The translations under genes were made by a program, and so were the position numbers. Below, one piece after another: positions 61,538-64,000 of a stretch of DNA of 64,000 nucleotides. The notes under the pieces are model-generated. The model did no database searches. It was not told the origin of the DNA and worked only from the letters and a program-made list of their open reading frames with translations. Every line of letters begins with the position of its first letter. Position 1 is the stretch's first letter. The DNA comes from Paraphysoderma sedebokerense (Eukaryota > Blastocladiomycota > Physodermatomycetes > Physodermatales > Physodermataceae): NCBI GenBank assembly GCA_025602915.1, contig JAHLJZ010000009.1, positions 248,001 to 312,000 on the forward strand. The letters run 5' to 3'.

Positions 61538-61764
61538 GATTCTCTTACAATCTTGATTTAAGATTAAATCATCGCATTATATAATTGTGGGAATAACATG
61601 TAACAATTGAGGAAAATTGATGGACGTAAAATATAAATAAATGACAGCAATATCGATTGCCCGTTTGGTTATATTCTGATTTCAAATATTTAATGTTACA
61701 ATAGTTTGATTACTTCGTAATGATAGTAGCTTGCATGATACAGTCCCTTTCATTCTATATTAAT

Positions 61765-62730
61765 TTACAACAAAGAAACCAACAATCCAAAGCCGGCGCT
61801 TGCGACAACAGCTGTGGCGGCACTCAGAGTGCTCGCGCCACTGCCTTGAGGTCCCGGGTTGTTACCAGTGGATGGATTGCCGCCAGCAGGGTTACCACCA
61901 GTTTGAGTCAAGAAGTTGGCACCACATTTTGCGTTGGTTTTAGCGACGAATTCATCATGATCTTTCTTAATTTCTTCGGGGCTTTCGTCATCACCGAAAA
62001 ACAAAGGATTATCCTTTTGTTGTTTTGCGAACTGTGAAGTAGGGCGCAATGCGTGATTAGTTCCCGGAATGGTTGATATCAGGGTTACAAAAATCGAGAT
62101 ACTTACGTTGTCCATTTGATTATAATAGTTCTTCACACAGTCGGTACAAGCGACTTCCTTTGGCAAATCCTCGATCAAATCAGCGCCATAATCCCAAGTG
62201 GAAACATTACCGCCAGTGGGTGGCTCCTTATTCAAAGTCTTGTAAGATTCCAAAAATTTGACGGTACAGTATTGGCCTGATTGATCTTTGAGACAGTACA
62301 TGTCACGGCTGACTGTGACGAGAGAACTGAATGAGAGGGCGGAAGCATCACCGGGGGCGGAACAAGCTTTCTTTGCGTTTTCCATGTTGTTGGAAATTTC
62401 TGTGCCACAGGTTGGAGAGCAAAAATCGTTGAGGAAAGTGGAAAGAACTTTGGAGTACTAGATTTAGATATTAATCGCTCGGTTAGCTTTTTCAAGTATT
62501 AAAGGCAAGGCGGAAAATAGATAACATACAGCATCGAAATCAAATCGCTGACCGTCGGCAACAGTGGTGGCATTTGACATTTCAGAAAATTTGGCAATAC
62601 ATTTTGATTCACTCCCAATTTTCGCAATGGTTGCCAAACACTCTTGTGAAATATTGGTAGAGTTGCCGGGCATTTGAGCGACAGCTGAAGAAGCAAGAGC
62701 CAAGAGAGCAATGACGGAGTGAACGAGCAT
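61765..62730 (-). CDS. GPI-anchored cysteine-rich secreted protein, DUF7729-like (copy 2)
   Basis: There are three exons with the same phase-0 intron positions as copy 1 (about 62730-62530, 62458-62105, 62028-61765). The signal peptide is MLVHSVIALLALASSAVAQ. The Cys pattern repeats copy 1: 'SQECLATIAKIGSESKCIAK', 'DFCSPTCGTEI', 'KKACSAPGDASAL', 'MYCLKDQSGQYCTVKFLESY', 'DLPKEVACTDCVKNYYNQ' and 'KTNAKCGANFL'. A Gly/Asn/Pro-rich linker (GGNPAGGNPSTGNNPGPQGS) precedes a hydrophobic GPI-type tail (TAVVASAGFGLLVSLL). Unlike copy 1 it lacks the long Ser/Ala/Pro-rich stretch after the signal peptide and has a longer linker before the anchor. It is likely a cell-surface protein, with function unknown. 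It converges on the chitin deacetylase gene, 228 bases away. Confidence 0.82.
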
Positions 62731-63529
62731 GATTAATAAATTTGATTTTCTAAATTGTACTGCAACGAATTGAAGAAAAGGAGATAATTTAAAGAGCTAT
62801 GAATGCTGAGAGCGGGGATAGAATGAGTGTGCAAGTGTCTACATGATTCCCTTTTAAGTCATGATTTGTGGAAATTAGAAATAGGGGGATTTCAAACATT
62901 GTTTCAACGCATAGATTTGTATTGTCGATATAATCAGAGCTGGTTAATTCTGGTGCGCGCACAATACCCCACCTGCAAGGGATGGCAGGGTGAAATGAAA
63001 CACCGGACAAATACGATAATCCAGCATTGGCCGGCATTATTTCATACGAGTTTAAAGATGACACAAGATGAATAGGACTTATCACATCCAAAACGTTACA
63101 AGGACAGTGACGCTCTCAGTTGGTCCTCAAGCTTGTGCGGTGCTTTTCCGCAACATGGATCGGTTTCAGCTTTACAGCGTTCCCTACACTCTGGTTCCAG
63201 TAGTGCTGCACTGTGATGTCAGAGAGTCAGTAAACGTAATATCCCCGTGCAGTATGGTTTTCTTTCCTGAATGCTGTGCGCCTTTGGTCTTTTCATCGAA
63301 ATGACATGCAACTTTTGCAGCTCAAAGTAGTGTTCTTGGGTTTCGAATTGTGAGATCCCTGCAAGGGTGCAGTGTCTCTTAACTTGAATCGTATGCATAG
63401 ACTGCAATCGGCACAACTAGTAGGCAACCACAAGCTTGTTTTACATTTCATAATGAACGTTAATAAACCTGCCACCTTATTACAAATACATTACTCGTAC
63501 TCTAATCTCATAGACATTATTCCGAAATT
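62731..63529. other. Intergenic region upstream of DUF7729-like copy 2
   Basis: About 800 bases between two genes of the same strand: the upstream part of copy 2 and the 3' region of the partial gene at the window edge. Only short overlapping frames are seen, none supportable. Confidence 0.4.
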
Positions 63530-64000
63530 TTATTTCACATTCTTATTGGTGCCACCTTCCGATTTTTGATTTCCGTATTTCCCACTCTTTTTCGCCAATG
63601 GCGATAACGCTTCTCCGTCCATCTCCATAATCACATTAGGCTTAGCCATTCCTTTCAGGGACGGAGGCGTATTCCCAGCACTACCACCTCCCCCATTTAA
63701 CGTAAATCCCTTGGCTGCATTTACACTAGCAGTTCCTACACCATTCAGCCTTCCATTTCCCCAACTTAAATTTTTTCGATGGGTCCTCAAGAATTGACTG
63801 CTAGGACTAGAAACGCTACTGACTGATGAAATGGAGATGGTCGATCGATGTCTGGGACCTGAGCCAGAACCGGAAGCGGAGCCTGACGCGGATCCTGTGG
63901 ATTTTGTCGGTGAATGAGGGGACGAAGAGAACGCTGGGTTGTGTAGAGAGGGTGGTAGAGGTAAGAAATTCGAAGATGTGTAAGAATGAGAATGAGCATG
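63530..64000 (-). CDS. 3' end of an unknown Ser/Gly-rich gene, cut by the window edge
   Basis: Reading from the window end, one frame stays open for about 155 codons to a stop at 63530-63532. It begins 'HAHSHSYTSSNFLPLPPSLH', passes through a Ser/Gly repeat (SASGSASGSGSG) and 'SISSVSSVSSPSSQFLRTHR', then 'KNLSWGNGRLNGVG', a Gly run (NGGGGSAGN), 'GMAKPNVIMEMDGEALSPLA' and a basic end 'KKSGKYGNQKSEGGTNKNVK'. The composition suggests a disordered C-terminal tail. I do not recognise the family, and the informative part lies outside the window. Confidence 0.55.
   Translation of the reverse strand, partial: HAHSHSYTSSNFLPLPPSLHNPAFSSSPHSPTKSTGSASGSASGSGSGPRHRSTISISSVSSVSSPSSQFLRTHRKNLSWGNGRLNGVGTASVNAAKGFTLNGGGGSAGNTPPSLKGMAKPNVIMEMDGEALSPLAKKSGKYGNQKSEGGTNKNVK

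Overview
The window is eukaryotic nuclear DNA from an early-diverging fungus, most likely a zoosporic one (chytrid-like, broad sense). The evidence is gene content: a chitin deacetylase, two GPI-anchored proteins resembling the fungal DUF7729 family, a UPF0662/DUF2408 protein otherwise known from fungi, a PIG-X/Pbn1 protein, and a CPAP/SAS-4/CENPJ homologue, which implies centrioles and therefore flagellated stages. Genes are dense and on both strands. Most are split by short GT-AG introns of about 50-100 bases. I see no tRNA, rRNA, transposon, retroelement or CRISPR array. Exon edges were placed by reading splice sites and reading-frame continuity by eye, so a few may be off by one or two bases. 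The species cannot be named from this sequence.

Layout. 1-573: C-terminal end of a WDR75/Nan1-like U3 snoRNP protein. 824-5203 (+): a large FG-repeat protein carrying a Thp1/PCID2-type PCI domain. 5404-6204 (-): mitochondrial uS11. 6433-12927 (-): a GBF1/Gea-type ARF exchange factor with a clear Sec7 domain. 13490-16613 (+): a VIT + VWA protein. 17108-18954 (-): UPF0662. 19499-21157 (+): a Cys/Met-metabolism PLP enzyme. 21640-24100 (-): Rtf1 of the Paf1 complex. 24514-30174 (+): a tandem array of four intronless seven-helix membrane protein genes, one broken. 30937-34712 (+): epsin, then an ALYREF/Yra1-like RNA export adaptor. 34920-35997 (-): signal peptidase SEC11. 36206-38010 (-): PAAF1/Rpn14. 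38156-39562 (+): a YEATS protein with an AF9-like C-terminal domain. 39837-41010 (+): OPA3. 41318-42073 (-): gluconokinase. 42580-44403 (+): GDP-L-fucose synthase. 44638-46707 (+): PIG-X/Pbn1. 47042-48946 (+): Rpn9. 49423-51127 (+): a thioredoxin-reductase-like flavoprotein. 51416-54928 (-): CPAP/SAS-4. 55770-57351 (+): an unknown basic nuclear-type protein. 57926-62730: two DUF7729-like GPI proteins (-) flanking a chitin deacetylase (+). 63530-64000 (-): the 3' end of an unknown Ser/Gly-rich gene.

Most of the window is housekeeping: mRNA export (PCI-FG protein, ALYREF-like), transcription elongation (Rtf1, YEATS/AHD), the proteasome (PAAF1, Rpn9), the secretory pathway (GBF1, SEC11, PIG-X, epsin) and mitochondria (uS11m, OPA3). 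The standouts are the FG-nucleoporin/PCID2 fusion, the private seven-helix gene array, the AF9-like YEATS-AHD protein, the centriolar CPAP gene, and the cell-surface cluster around the chitin deacetylase.
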